The notes beneath the pieces are model-generated. The model saw only the letters and a list, made by a program, of their open reading frames with translations. It did not search any database and was not told where the DNA came from. Source: Paenibacillus lautus NBRC 15380 (GTDB lineage Bacteria > Bacillota > Bacilli > Paenibacillales > Paenibacillaceae). From it: a DNA stretch of 64,000 nt. The stretch spans positions 1-64,000 of the forward strand of contig NZ_BIMF01000020.1 in assembly GCF_004000945.1 (NCBI RefSeq), written 5' to 3'. Positions 8,563 through 18,426 of this stretch are shown here, one piece after another; position 1 is the first letter of the stretch; each line of letters begins with the position of its first letter. The position numbers and the translations under genes were made by a program.

Positions 8563-9443
8563 GTATCATTCCGGCAGCCAGTCCTTCGACTTCACCTTCT
8601 ACGAATAAACGTCGGCGCAAAATCGATGCAATAAGCATTGCCAGCTTTATTGCCTTGGTGGTCACCACCTTTCTCATGCTCCTGCCTTTGTTTTTCATGG
8701 TCTCGACCTCGCTGAAATCGAAGAAGGAACTACTGAGGTTTCCTCCGACCTTTTTGCCGGAGTCCTGGCAGTGGAGCAACTACAAGGAAATTTTCGAAAC
8801 GCTGAATTTTGGTCAAATGTACATGAACAGTCTCATTATCGGCACTTTGACCGTAGTCGGCACCCTGTTGTCGTCGGCGCTGGCAGGCTACGGCTTCGCC
8901 AGATACCGGGGCAAGGGCAGCAACCTGTGGTTCATGCTGATGCTCAGCACCATGATGCTTCCTTATCCGGCGATTATGATTCCGCAGTTCATTCTTTTTT
9001 CCAAGCTGAACTGGATCGATACGTTCTTGCCGCTGATCGTACCTGCATTTTTCGGCTCGGCATACAACATCTTTTTGCTGCGCCAGTTCTTTTCCACACT
9101 TCCGGATGAGCTGTTTGACGCCGGACGCATGGACGGTTGCGGCGAGCTGCGGATGTGGTGGCGGATTGCCTTGCCTCTGTCTGGTCCGGCACTTGCAACC
9201 GTTGCGATTTTTGCCTTTATTTACAGCTGGAACGACCTGCTAACACCCGTGCTCTATCTAAGCTCATCGGATAAATTTACGCTTCCAGTCGGTATGTCTT
9301 CCTTCACCTCGTCGCGGTTTCGCATTCCGCCGTGGCATCTGCTCATGGTTGCCTCCGTGCTCGCCATGCTGCCGATCGTCACCTTATTTGCGATAGCCCA
9401 GAAGCGATTCGTTGAAGGAATTGTACTTACAGGCATCAAGTAA
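8559..9443 (+). CDS. Carbohydrate ABC transporter permease, MalG/UgpE type
   Basis: A 294-residue partner permease with six membrane segments after a Ser/Thr/Pro-rich N-terminus of about 20 residues. The ATPase-contact loop reads DAGRMDGCGELRMW, with Asp in place of the usual Glu. The C-terminal motif is typical of CUT1 MalG proteins. The start ATG overlaps the upstream stop (ATGA), so the two permeases are coupled. It pairs with the permease at 7669 and the lipoprotein at 9497. Confidence 0.88.
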   Translation: MSIIPAASPSTSPSTNKRRRKIDAISIASFIALVVTTFLMLLPLFFMVSTSLKSKKELLRFPPTFLPESWQWSNYKEIFETLNFGQMYMNSLIIGTLTVVGTLLSSALAGYGFARYRGKGSNLWFMLMLSTMMLPYPAIMIPQFILFSKLNWIDTFLPLIVPAFFGSAYNIFLLRQFFSTLPDELFDAGRMDGCGELRMWWRIALPLSGPALATVAIFAFIYSWNDLLTPVLYLSSSDKFTLPVGMSSFTSSRFRIPPWHLLMVASVLAMLPIVTLFAIAQKRFVEGIVLTGIK

Positions 9444-9496
9444 AGACCCCGCCGCAGCGGCGGCAAAAAACTTGAGTATATGGGGGATTGTAGATC

Positions 9497-10882
9497 ATGA
9501 AAAAAAGAAGGACCAAAAAGACCTATGCAATTCTGCTTGCATTCAGCATGCTCGTCGTATTGGCATTGTCCGGCTGCAGCGGCGGCAAATCAGCGGGAGA
9601 AGTGGCTCCCGCAGGCAAAGGCGACAGCGCCGGCTCTGCAGGCGAGCAAGTAACGATTACGCATTACACGATGGATTCGGAAGACCGCACATTTATTGAA
9701 AAGCTGGTTCCGGACTTTGAAGCCAAGCACCCTAACATCAAGGTCAGAATAGAAAAGGCTCCTTACGAGCAGTTCGACAGCAAGCTGCAAACGCTGATCG
9801 CCGGCGGTAAATCGCCTGACGTGACAAGCCACTATGGCTACGGCGGCTTTGCGGAATATTTCAATAAAGACATGCTGCTTGATATGAGCGACATCATAAA
9901 AGAAGACGGATTTAAAGCATCCGATTACAGCATCCCGGATGACCTCATGGAAATCTATACCGTCAAAGACCATGTATACGGCATTCCGGTCAATATGTAT
10001 GTGACTCTCATGCTCTATAACAAAGACATGTTCGATGCTGCTAATGTTCCTTATCCTCCAAGCGATTACGAGGACAAGAGCTGGACATTTGACAAAATGG
10101 TCGAAGATGCAAAGAAAATGACTCATGTATCCGACGATATCGCTAAAACACAGTATGGCGTCGACTTCACATGGTCCGAACGCGATATGCGCCCGCTGTA
10201 TTTCGGCGTTGAGCCATACTCCCAGGATACCTGGACTAACGGCGGCGTGCCTTCAGAGACTCATTTCGATTCTCCTGAAGTGATCGCAACCTATAACAAA
10301 CTGTTTGACCTGATTTTGAAAGATAAGGTTTCCCCGACGACGGAATGGAGCAAGAGCGTAGCCGGGCAAAATGGCGATGCATTCGTAACCGGCAAGATTG
10401 GCATGACCGTCAGCGGTTCCTGGAGCCTGGCCGGCTCCAATGACTTCCCGTTCAAGGTCGGCGTGGCTGCAGTTCCTGCCGGCGGCAACGACAAGATCCG
10501 CAGCGTGCTGTTCGTCGATCCACTCTTTATTCTGAAAGATTCCAAGCATCCGAAGGAAGCTTTTGAATGGATCAAATATCTGGTCAGCGATGAAGTTCAG
10601 GAAAAATCCATTGACCTGAGCGGCGGCAACCCTCCTGTCAATACGAAGGCAGCCGAGGCTTACTACAAGCATTTTGAGGGCATCGATCCGGAAGATGTGA
10701 AAAAGGTTTACGAAGGCGCTGTCAAATACGGCTTTGAATCCTACAATCACCTGATCACCAACTATTCGCAGATTAACGACATGTTCATCAACGAAATGCA
10801 GCCGATCGATACCGGACATAAGACCGTTGAAGAAGTGATGCCGACGATCCAGAAAAAAGTCATGGAAATTATCAAACGTTAA
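9497..10882 (+). CDS. Extracellular solute-binding lipoprotein for sugar
   Basis: A 461-residue family 1 solute-binding protein. The lipoprotein signal ends in a lipobox LSGC at about residues 24-27, followed by a Gly/Ser/Ala-rich linker that tethers it to the membrane. The mature domain opens with VTITHYTMDSEDRTFIEKL, normal for CUT1 binding proteins. It lies 53 bp after the second permease. It should deliver the sugar to the 7669/8559 permeases. It shows only general similarity to the other two binding proteins in the window. Confidence 0.88.
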   Translation: MKKRRTKKTYAILLAFSMLVVLALSGCSGGKSAGEVAPAGKGDSAGSAGEQVTITHYTMDSEDRTFIEKLVPDFEAKHPNIKVRIEKAPYEQFDSKLQTLIAGGKSPDVTSHYGYGGFAEYFNKDMLLDMSDIIKEDGFKASDYSIPDDLMEIYTVKDHVYGIPVNMYVTLMLYNKDMFDAANVPYPPSDYEDKSWTFDKMVEDAKKMTHVSDDIAKTQYGVDFTWSERDMRPLYFGVEPYSQDTWTNGGVPSETHFDSPEVIATYNKLFDLILKDKVSPTTEWSKSVAGQNGDAFVTGKIGMTVSGSWSLAGSNDFPFKVGVAAVPAGGNDKIRSVLFVDPLFILKDSKHPKEAFEWIKYLVSDEVQEKSIDLSGGNPPVNTKAAEAYYKHFEGIDPEDVKKVYEGAVKYGFESYNHLITNYSQINDMFINEMQPIDTGHKTVEEVMPTIQKKVMEIIKR

Positions 10883-10975
10883 AACAAACTATCGTAAAGT
10901 CCCGAAAGGGGCGGTGCTTTTGTTAAATTAGCTTCGCGGCCAGGCCTCCGTGCATGTATACTAGTGTTAAGTCAA

Positions 10976-10989
10976 TGTAAACGTACGGA
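10976..10989. promoter_or_regulatory. CRE/LacI-type half-palindrome before lacI-like gene
   Basis: TGTAAACGTACGGA matches the first half of the CRE consensus. It lies 26 bp before the LacI-family start, so it could serve autoregulation or CcpA. The second half is weak. Confidence 0.3.
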
Positions 10990-11014
10990 AAATCTGCCGC
11001 AAGGAGTATAAACA

Positions 11015-12022
11015 ATGAAGGTTAGTATATTTGACGTAGCCAAAAAATCAGGACTGTCCGTCGTGACGGTTTCACGTGTCTTAAACGGTGCCGAATCGGT
11101 TCGAGAGAAAAACAGACTTAAGGTTCTGGAAGCCATCAAGGAGCTTGATTACCGTCCCAATGCGGCTGCCCGGAGTTTAGCCCGCGGTAAGACAGGGATC
11201 GTCGGGTTGATTGTGACCACCCTTCAGGACTCTTTCTTCGACGCTGTGGTGAAGGAGCTGAATGAGGTGCTGGCACTTCACGGTTATTTCCTCGCCATTT
11301 CGGTCTCTACGGGCATAGGCTCCGACGAAGCCCATTATCTGATTCAGGAAGACCGCGTGGACGGACTGATTCTGCTCTCACCGATGGAAGAAGACAACTA
11401 TATCGTGGAATTGAAACGGCGGAATATCCCTTATGTCCTGATAGACAACCAGAAGCCGGATAATGACGCTTATTCCGTCACTATAGACAACTACAAAGGC
11501 GGTTATGCCGCAACGAAGCACCTGCTTGATCTCGGCCATACCTCCATTGCGCATATCAGCGGGCAGGATATGTTCCGCAGTACGAGAGAACGCCGCAGCG
11601 GCTTTCTGCAGGCGCTTGAGGAAAGAAGCCTGGCGCCGTTCGAAATGATTACGGGCGATTTCGAAATCGACTTTGGCTATGATGTCTGCCGTAAATGGCT
11701 GCGGGAAGGACGACTTCCTTCCGCCGTATTCGCAGGCGATGACAATATCGCGCTCGGAGTCATGAACGCTCTTCTGGAAGAGGGCATCCGGGTTCCCGAA
11801 CAGGTAGCCATTGTCGGTTATGATGATCAGTATATCTCGTCCAAGCTGCGCCCCCATTTGACAACGGTTCGGCAGCCTACTGACCGGATTGGGCTTGCCG
11901 CAGCGGATATGCTGCTGAAGCGCATGGATGGTACGATGAAACGCGGGGGCAATGTTCGGATTGACCCTGAGCTTATCGTAAGAGAATCTACGGTCAGACC
12001 TGCAGAAAGTGCGTCCGAATAA
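11015..12022 (+). CDS. LacI family transcriptional regulator
   Basis: A 335-residue LacI-type repressor. The N-terminal helix-turn-helix reads IFDVAKKSGLSVVTVSRVLN (4-23), followed by the hinge helix around NAAARSLARGKT. A periplasmic-binding-protein-like effector domain fills the rest. It closes the sugar importer operon. A strong terminator follows. It probably binds the palindromic boxes at 7550 and 7623 and is induced by the transported sugar. Confidence 0.9.
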   Translation: MKVSIFDVAKKSGLSVVTVSRVLNGAESVREKNRLKVLEAIKELDYRPNAAARSLARGKTGIVGLIVTTLQDSFFDAVVKELNEVLALHGYFLAISVSTGIGSDEAHYLIQEDRVDGLILLSPMEEDNYIVELKRRNIPYVLIDNQKPDNDAYSVTIDNYKGGYAATKHLLDLGHTSIAHISGQDMFRSTRERRSGFLQALEERSLAPFEMITGDFEIDFGYDVCRKWLREGRLPSAVFAGDDNIALGVMNALLEEGIRVPEQVAIVGYDDQYISSKLRPHLTTVRQPTDRIGLAAADMLLKRMDGTMKRGGNVRIDPELIVRESTVRPAESASE

Positions 12023-12068
12023 ATAGAAAAACATAGAGTCGGTTGTTTCATTCAAAGAAGAGTGCCTG

Positions 12069-12101
12069 GTCCCCGTATTTACGGGGACTTTTTCTTTTTT
12101 A
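12069..12101 (+). terminator. Intrinsic terminator of sugar importer operon
   Basis: GTCCCCGTA (12069-12077) pairs perfectly with TACGGGGAC (12080-12088), followed by TTTTTCTTTTTT. Confidence 0.9.
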
Positions 12102-12350
12102 TCGAATGTACGAGTAGATGAGCATGCAGCTTCAAATACCATACATCGGTTAATAGTACAATGACTCGATGGAGTGATTTTCTTGTTTTTCACCGAGTTG
12201 TCGGAAAGATTCGATTGTTTGTTGAACGAGAGGCTTTCGTGATTCATTTGAGACATGGCTTCGTTATAATAACGTTTAATTATCGGGTATGTATGGTTAG
12301 GGTCAATCCCGATCAACGAATGAACAGAGTTTGAAAGGAGGCAGTATCTC
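12102..12350. other. Upstream region of the cyd operon
   Basis: No gene. A TATAAT at 12265-12270 could be the -10 of the cyd promoter; the -35 is not clear (TTCATT at 12243 with 16 bp spacing is the best candidate). No Rex-type TTGTGA-TCACAA palindrome was found. Confidence 0.35.
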
Positions 12351-13715
12351 GTGGTTATAGATACGGTGCTGTGGAGCAAATGGCTGACGGGGCTAACCTT
12401 GGCGTTTCATGTCATTTTTGCCACGGTTGGCGTGGGTGTTCCGTTAATGATTGCCATTGCCGAATTTGTCGGTATACGTAAGAAGGATCCCCATTATACG
12501 CTCATGGCCAAAAGATGGACGCGAGGGTTCGTTATTTCGGTGGCGGTTGGCGTGGTGACTGGAACGGCGATCTCCTTGCTGCTTGCGCTTGTTTGGCCGA
12601 ATTTTATGCAAGTGGCGGGGAATGTCATTGCGCTCCCGTTATTTATGGAGGTTTTTGCATTCTTTTTTGAAGCCATTTTCCTGGGGATATATATGTACAC
12701 GTGGGATCGGTTCCGCAACCCGTATATCCATTGGCTGCTGACGATTCCGATTGTCGCCGGGGCAGGCATGTCCGCTATTTTTATTACGACGGTGAACGGT
12801 TTCATGAATCAGCCTGGAGGCTTTGTCATGGAGGCAGGCCACTTTACGGGGGTTAACCCGCTGCAGGCGATGTTGAATACAGCGACGCCTTCAAAAGTAT
12901 TCCATGTACTAACCTCGGCCTATTTGACGGGAGCTGCCCTGCTGGCAGGAATCGCAGCCTACGTGATTCTAAGAAAAGGGGCCTCGGCATATTACAAGAA
13001 AGCATTGAAGCTCATGATGGCGGTTGTTCTGGTGTTCAGCTTGCTGACAACCTTAGCCGGGGATATGTCGGCCAAGTTTTTGGCGGAGCATCAACCGGAG
13101 AAACTGGCGGCCGCAGAATGGCATTTTGAAACGGAAAGCGGTGCGGATTTGATATTATTGGGCTGGCTTAATGCAGAACGGGAGGTCATGGGAGCCATCC
13201 ACATTCCGAAAGCGCTCAGCTTCCTGGCCTTCGGAGACTTTGATGCCGAGGTAAAGGGGCTGGAGGAGTTTCCGCTTGATGAAAGGCCGCCGCTGCTTGT
13301 CCACTATTTGTTTGATTTGATGGCCGGGATCGGTTTTGTTGTGTTGGCCGTTGCGGTCCTGTATTTCCTGTTTTTGTTCTGGAAGAGACGCAATGAGCTC
13401 AACAAGTGGCTGCTTCGGGCCATTGTTTTTAGTGCGCCCCTTGCATTTTTGGGCGTTGAAATGGGCTGGTTCTATGCGGAGCTCGGGCGGCAGCCATGGA
13501 TTATCCGCGGATATATGCGCGTAGAGGAGGCGGCTACGACTTCACCGAATGTAAGGATTCTCTTTTTCCTCTTCCTGCTATTGTATATTGTACTGGGGAC
13601 CATGTGTGTCTTTGTACTGAGACGCTTGTTCCGTAATAAACCGGCAGAAGCCGAGCTGGACGAGTTCGTGAAAGAGAAACGCGATCAATCCACGGGAAAG
13701 GGTGAGCCGGTATGA
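12351..13715 (+). CDS. cydA: Cytochrome bd ubiquinol oxidase subunit I
   Basis: A 454-residue membrane protein with about nine helices. It binds the hemes and reduces oxygen with quinol electrons. His20 in TLAFHVIFATVG matches the conserved N-terminal heme ligand, and a second His lies in SKVFHVLTSAYLTGA. The hallmark GRQPW occurs near residue 380. The Q-loop region is short, as in Firmicute and CIO-type enzymes. The GTG start follows a GAAAGGAGG SD. It overlaps cydB by 4 bp, and cydD and cydC follow, a complete structural and assembly set. It should support high-affinity, non-proton-pumping respiration at low oxygen. Confidence 0.93.
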   Translation: MVIDTVLWSKWLTGLTLAFHVIFATVGVGVPLMIAIAEFVGIRKKDPHYTLMAKRWTRGFVISVAVGVVTGTAISLLLALVWPNFMQVAGNVIALPLFMEVFAFFFEAIFLGIYMYTWDRFRNPYIHWLLTIPIVAGAGMSAIFITTVNGFMNQPGGFVMEAGHFTGVNPLQAMLNTATPSKVFHVLTSAYLTGAALLAGIAAYVILRKGASAYYKKALKLMMAVVLVFSLLTTLAGDMSAKFLAEHQPEKLAAAEWHFETESGADLILLGWLNAEREVMGAIHIPKALSFLAFGDFDAEVKGLEEFPLDERPPLLVHYLFDLMAGIGFVVLAVAVLYFLFLFWKRRNELNKWLLRAIVFSAPLAFLGVEMGWFYAELGRQPWIIRGYMRVEEAATTSPNVRILFFLFLLLYIVLGTMCVFVLRRLFRNKPAEAELDEFVKEKRDQSTGKGEPV

Positions 13716-14728
13716 TCCATTACGAGTTGATAGGCATCTCCGTTCTTTGGCTGTTTTTATACGGCTATCTAATAATTGCCTCCATTGATTACGGTGCTGG
13801 TTTTTTTGCCTTCTATGCCCGTCTGACGAAGCAGGACCACCTGATCAATCGATTGATATCCCGCTATTTATCGCCGGTCTGGGAGATTACCAATGTGTTT
13901 TTTGTCTTTTTCTTTATCGGCATCGTCGGTTTTTTTCCGGACACGGCCTATTATTATGGCTCTGCGCTGCTTATACCGGGAAGCATCGCCATAATTCTGC
14001 TGGCGATCCGCGGCTCCTTTTACGCGTTTGAAAATTACGGCTCCAAAGAAAATATCGTGTATCTGTTTTTATATGGGGCCACAGGTTTGCTGATACCGGC
14101 TTCCTTGTCGGTAGCATTAACGCTTTCCGAAGGCGGTTTTATTGTGGAAAGGGGCGGAGCTGTTTCTCTGGAATATTGGACGCTGATGACGAGTCCGTTG
14201 TCGTGGAGCATCGTCGCGTTGGCCATCGTATCGGTACTGTTTATAAGCGGGTCGTTCCTGGCCTTCTACGCCTTCCGGGCGGACGATCAGCCGGCGCTAA
14301 AGCTGGTGCGGACATATGCCCTGTTTTGGAGTACGCCAACCATCATTGCCGCGCTCACGGCATTTATTTTCCTCAGTCAACATAATGAGCGGCATTTTCA
14401 AAACATGATGGATTTATGGTGGCTGCTGGCGCTTTCCGTCGGTTTTTTCATGATAGCCGTATGGCTGCTGTACAAAGGCCGCCGCTACGGACTGGCTTTT
14501 ATTTGTGTCATGCTGCAATTTTTCTGTGCGTTTTTTGCATACGGTATCGGGCAATATCCTTATATTCTGGATCCGTACATTACGATTCAAAGCGGAGCCA
14601 CGCATGAGTCGATGGGCGCTGCGCTTGTGGCAGCCTTTATCGGCGGTCTCTGCCTGCTGATTCCGTCCCTTATACTGGTCTTCAGGTTATTCCTGTTTGA
14701 TGCGGATTATGTAAAAGGCAAAAAATAA
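13712..14728 (+). CDS. cydB: Cytochrome bd ubiquinol oxidase subunit II
   Basis: A 338-residue protein with about eight membrane helices, of CydB length. The N-terminus YELIGISVLWLFLYGYLIIA matches the conserved start of CydB, as does the following SIDYGAGFF segment. It forms the heterodimer with CydA. The ATG overlaps the cydA stop (ATGA), indicating coupled translation. cydD follows after 69 bp with its own strong SD. Confidence 0.92.
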   Translation: MIHYELIGISVLWLFLYGYLIIASIDYGAGFFAFYARLTKQDHLINRLISRYLSPVWEITNVFFVFFFIGIVGFFPDTAYYYGSALLIPGSIAIILLAIRGSFYAFENYGSKENIVYLFLYGATGLLIPASLSVALTLSEGGFIVERGGAVSLEYWTLMTSPLSWSIVALAIVSVLFISGSFLAFYAFRADDQPALKLVRTYALFWSTPTIIAALTAFIFLSQHNERHFQNMMDLWWLLALSVGFFMIAVWLLYKGRRYGLAFICVMLQFFCAFFAYGIGQYPYILDPYITIQSGATHESMGAALVAAFIGGLCLLIPSLILVFRLFLFDADYVKGKK

Positions 14729-14797
14729 TAATCGTGTGTGGGTATCACTTCATTTGGGAGCACCTTGCAGCGGTTTGGTATAAAGGAGGGGAGTTAG

Positions 14798-16618
14798 TTG
14801 AAGGGGAAAACCACTTTGCTGTCTGAGCAAATGTCCGCACAAAGAAAACGGTTGATTCTCTTGGGGTTCATGTCGCTTGGGCTCGGTGCAGCCATGGCAG
14901 GCCAGGCCGTGCTGCTCGCCGAAGCGGTCCAGAGGATTTTTGTGCAGCGGGCTTCCTTTTCGTCGGTTGGTGTCATACTTGGCGCTTTGCTGGCTGTGAT
15001 GGCTGCGCGGACGCTGCTGTCTTATGGAAACGGGATCATCGGCTTGCACATGGCTGCCAGTGCCAAGACGGAGATGCGAGCAGCGGTGCTGCGTAAGCTG
15101 GCCCATGCTTCCGTAGCTTCCACACTTCGTGGACAAACGGGCGGAAAGGTCAGTGTGGCGCTGGATGCCGTGGACGAGGCCGACAGTTATTTCAGCCAGT
15201 ATATGCCGCGTATGATAGAAGCTGCCATCATTCCTGTCCTGATTCTGGTCATTGTTTTTACGGAGCATATAAATTCTGGCTTGATTATGCTGTTTACCGC
15301 CCCCTTTATCCCGATTTTTATGGTGCTTGTGGGGCTGAAAACGAAGAACAAATCGGAGGAGAAATTCGCACAGCTGGCCGAGTTTTCCGGTACGTTTCTC
15401 GACTCTCTTCAAGGGCTGGTTTCGCTCAAGCTGTTTGGTCGGACGGATCATCAGCAGCAGGAAATTGAACGCAGCAGCCTTGGCTATCGGGATGCAACGA
15501 TGGGCATTTTGCGGATTGCGTTTACCAACACCTTCATGCTGGAATCCATCGTCATGCTTAGCATTGGCGTTGTTGCGCTTGAGCTTGCGCTGCAGCTGCT
15601 GGTTTTCAAAACGCTTTCCTTCCATACCGCCTTTTTGATCCTGCTGCTGGTGCCCGAGTTTTACAGCCTGCTAAAAAACACGGGAACTGCTTTTCACAGC
15701 GGTCGTACCAGCATGGGGGCCATCCGTAAAGTAGAGGAGATGCTCACGGAAACAAGGGAAGCAGGAGCAGTGACAGATGGACAAGAGAGCGCCGGGAAAA
15801 AAGACAGAACAAACGGGGACGATCCGATGGATGCGGCGGATAAACCTGGGGCATCCGATCAGGGTTTGATTCGGATCCCGCCAACCATCGAACTGAGGGA
15901 TGTCCGGTTTCGGTATGCGCCGGATTCCTTCGAGCTTGCAGCCGGCTCCATGTCGTTTGGACCAGGGGAGCAAATCGCCATCGTCGGTAAAAGCGGATCG
16001 GGCAAAACCACCTTGCTGCATCTTATTGCCGGGCTGCTTGCGCCAACGTCGGGAGAAGTGCTGGTGAACGGACGTCCGCTTGCGCAATACGATGAGGCTT
16101 CATGGTTTGATCATGTTAGCTACATTACCCAGCATCCGTATATTTTTGCCGGCACGTTTGCCGACAATATTGCGATTGGCGCGGGCAGGGACGTCTCCAG
16201 GGACGAAGTGCTGCAGGCGGCGGAGGCCGCCGGACTTGCTGCGGTTGCAGCCGAGTTGGAGCAGGGCTATGACACCTTTGTCGGCGAAGGGGGCCGGGGA
16301 TTGTCAGGCGGCGAGAAGCAAAGGCTGGCGCTGGCGCGTGCTTTTTTGAAGCAGCCTGCCGTTATTTTGTTTGATGAGCCCACCGTCGGATTGGACCTGC
16401 ACACCGAACGCGTCCTACAGCGGTCCATTGCCGAGCTTGCAAGCAAAGCGACCATGATTACCGTGGCGCACCGCTTGTACACGATACGGCATGCCGACCG
16501 GATATTGTTTATGGACAACGGAGCGCTGCTGGACAGCGGGCGACATGATGAGCTTCTAGCGCGTCTGCCCCAATATGCTGACATGGTGGATGCCCAGCGG
16601 AAAGGGGGACTCGCATGA
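14798..16618 (+). CDS. cydD: Thiol reductant ABC exporter subunit CydD
   Basis: A 606-residue ABC half-transporter. Six membrane helices fill about residues 1-320, followed by a polar, low-complexity linker (about 325-360) and an ATPase domain with Walker A GKSGSGKT, signature LSGGEKQR and Walker B VILFDEPTVGLD. CydDC is needed to assemble cytochrome bd and moves thiols or heme; its cyd neighbours fix the assignment. TTG start behind AAAGGAGGGG. The stop overlaps cydC by 4 bp. The charged linker is longer than usual. Confidence 0.9.
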   Translation: MKGKTTLLSEQMSAQRKRLILLGFMSLGLGAAMAGQAVLLAEAVQRIFVQRASFSSVGVILGALLAVMAARTLLSYGNGIIGLHMAASAKTEMRAAVLRKLAHASVASTLRGQTGGKVSVALDAVDEADSYFSQYMPRMIEAAIIPVLILVIVFTEHINSGLIMLFTAPFIPIFMVLVGLKTKNKSEEKFAQLAEFSGTFLDSLQGLVSLKLFGRTDHQQQEIERSSLGYRDATMGILRIAFTNTFMLESIVMLSIGVVALELALQLLVFKTLSFHTAFLILLLVPEFYSLLKNTGTAFHSGRTSMGAIRKVEEMLTETREAGAVTDGQESAGKKDRTNGDDPMDAADKPGASDQGLIRIPPTIELRDVRFRYAPDSFELAAGSMSFGPGEQIAIVGKSGSGKTTLLHLIAGLLAPTSGEVLVNGRPLAQYDEASWFDHVSYITQHPYIFAGTFADNIAIGAGRDVSRDEVLQAAEAAGLAAVAAELEQGYDTFVGEGGRGLSGGEKQRLALARAFLKQPAVILFDEPTVGLDLHTERVLQRSIAELASKATMITVAHRLYTIRHADRILFMDNGALLDSGRHDELLARLPQYADMVDAQRKGGLA

Positions 16619-18342
16619 ATGAGCTGGCTATTTTAAGCAAGGCGATGATTCAGGAACGGAAGGATATTGCCATCGCCATTATCGGAGGATTCGTTGCGGG
16701 CATCGCAGGTGTATGCCTCTTCGCCACAAGCGGGTATGTGATCTCCCAGACGGTATTTGCCCCGCCGCTCTATACCTTGATTGTGCTGACGTCCCTGGTA
16801 AAAATACTGGGTTTGCTGCGGGCGGCAAGCCGCTACGCGGAACGCTTGTATTCCCATCGGGCGACATTCTCTCTGCTCAGCCGTTTGCGTACATCCTTTT
16901 TTGCCAAGCTGGTTCCTTTGACGCCAGGGATATTGGGTAAAAAACGGAGCGGAGAGCTGCTCGCACGGATCGTCGGGGATGTAGAGAGTTTACAGCATTA
17001 CTTTCTGCGCGTCGCCTATCCGCCTATCATGGTTGTCATGGTGTTTCTGGCTACGGTTTTGTTTACTTCCGCCTTTTCATTCTGGATTGCCTGTTTGTTT
17101 GTGCTGGGGATGCTGGCAACGGCTTTTGTGGTTCCGGGACTTGTTCTCCTTGGGCAGAGAAGGATATATGGCCGCGTTCGCCAAGAACGAGCGGCGCTAT
17201 CCACCGAAGTGACCGAAATGCTTTACGGTTTCCGCGATTTGAAAGTATACGGGCAAATGAAAAAGCGCGAGCAGCAGCTGCAGCGCACCTCTGCTGCATT
17301 GGCAGCGGAACAGCAAGCGGCAGCCCGGCATTTGCTGCGCGGACAATCGCTGCATGTTTTTGTATCGTATCTGATTTCATGGGGCGTACTGATTCTTGGC
17401 GCCTATTTGATTATGGACGGCTCGCTGGCCGGCATATTTCTCGCCATGCTGGTCATGGCTTCGCTTACGGTGTTTGAAGAAGCTGCGCCAATGGCCACAC
17501 TGCCTGCTTATAAGCTGGATAGCGAACATGCGGCAGCTCGGCTTGCGGAAACGGTTCATGCCGCAGATAAGCAGCCGCCGCAGCCAAGCGGTGTCCTCTC
17601 TATCGAGAAGGCCGTTTCCATTGAGCTGAGCGGTGTTTCATTTCAATATGAAGATGAATGGCGCCCAGTGCTGAAAGACATTTCCCTCTATCTACCGCCG
17701 GGATCTAAAACCGCCATTGTCGGGCCGAGCGGATCAGGGAAAACCACCCTCATCGAATTGCTGCTCAAGCTGCGTTTACCGACCGACGGCCAGATTCGTT
17801 TGAATGATACTTCGGTTAAGGAACTGGATGAAACGAGCATTTGGCAAGCCTCAAAGGTTGTGCTGCAGCACAGTCATTTCTTTCGGGGCACCATTCGGGA
17901 CAACCTGCTGCTGAATGAGGAACATCATTCCGATCAAGCGTTGTCGGTTATACTGGATAAAGTGCAGCTGCCGAACAAGTCCCTGGACGATAGGGTGTAT
18001 GAAAAAGGGGAGAACTTGTCGGAGGGAGAGAAGCAGCGCTTAGCCTTGGCCCGGGCGATGCTCCGAGAGGGACGCCTATGGCTTCTGGACGAACCGGCGT
18101 CTTCACTGGATTACGTTACGGAGCAGCGTGTTTTTCGGCAACTGCTGGCGCAAGCGGTTAACGATACGCTTGTTCTGATTTGCCATCGGCTGACCGGCTT
18201 GGAGGAGATGGACCGGATTCTGGTCATGGACCAAGGCAGGGTCATTGAAGCGGGCACGTATGCAGAGCTGATGGAACAAAAGGGATATTTTTACGAAATG
18301 AAACAAATTGAGCTGCAAATGATCGGCGAAGACGGATCATAG
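16615..18342 (+). CDS. cydC: Thiol reductant ABC exporter subunit CydC
   Basis: A 575-residue ABC half-transporter: six membrane helices (about 15-300), then an ATPase domain with Walker A GPSGSGKT, signature LSEGEKQR (Glu for Gly in the LSGG motif) and Walker B LWLLDEPASSLD. The degenerate signature suggests an asymmetric ATPase pair with CydD. ATG overlaps the cydD stop. It is the last gene of the cyd operon; no strong T-tailed terminator follows, and an AraC gene starts 84 bp downstream. Confidence 0.9.
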   Translation: MNELAILSKAMIQERKDIAIAIIGGFVAGIAGVCLFATSGYVISQTVFAPPLYTLIVLTSLVKILGLLRAASRYAERLYSHRATFSLLSRLRTSFFAKLVPLTPGILGKKRSGELLARIVGDVESLQHYFLRVAYPPIMVVMVFLATVLFTSAFSFWIACLFVLGMLATAFVVPGLVLLGQRRIYGRVRQERAALSTEVTEMLYGFRDLKVYGQMKKREQQLQRTSAALAAEQQAAARHLLRGQSLHVFVSYLISWGVLILGAYLIMDGSLAGIFLAMLVMASLTVFEEAAPMATLPAYKLDSEHAAARLAETVHAADKQPPQPSGVLSIEKAVSIELSGVSFQYEDEWRPVLKDISLYLPPGSKTAIVGPSGSGKTTLIELLLKLRLPTDGQIRLNDTSVKELDETSIWQASKVVLQHSHFFRGTIRDNLLLNEEHHSDQALSVILDKVQLPNKSLDDRVYEKGENLSEGEKQRLALARAMLREGRLWLLDEPASSLDYVTEQRVFRQLLAQAVNDTLVLICHRLTGLEEMDRILVMDQGRVIEAGTYAELMEQKGYFYEMKQIELQMIGEDGS

Positions 18343-18426
18343 GAATAGCGAGCGAGTGTATGCAAGCGAATGATATGACAACATGGTGCACGTCTTTAAT
18401 CATTGCGATGAAAAGGAGTGTCTTTA

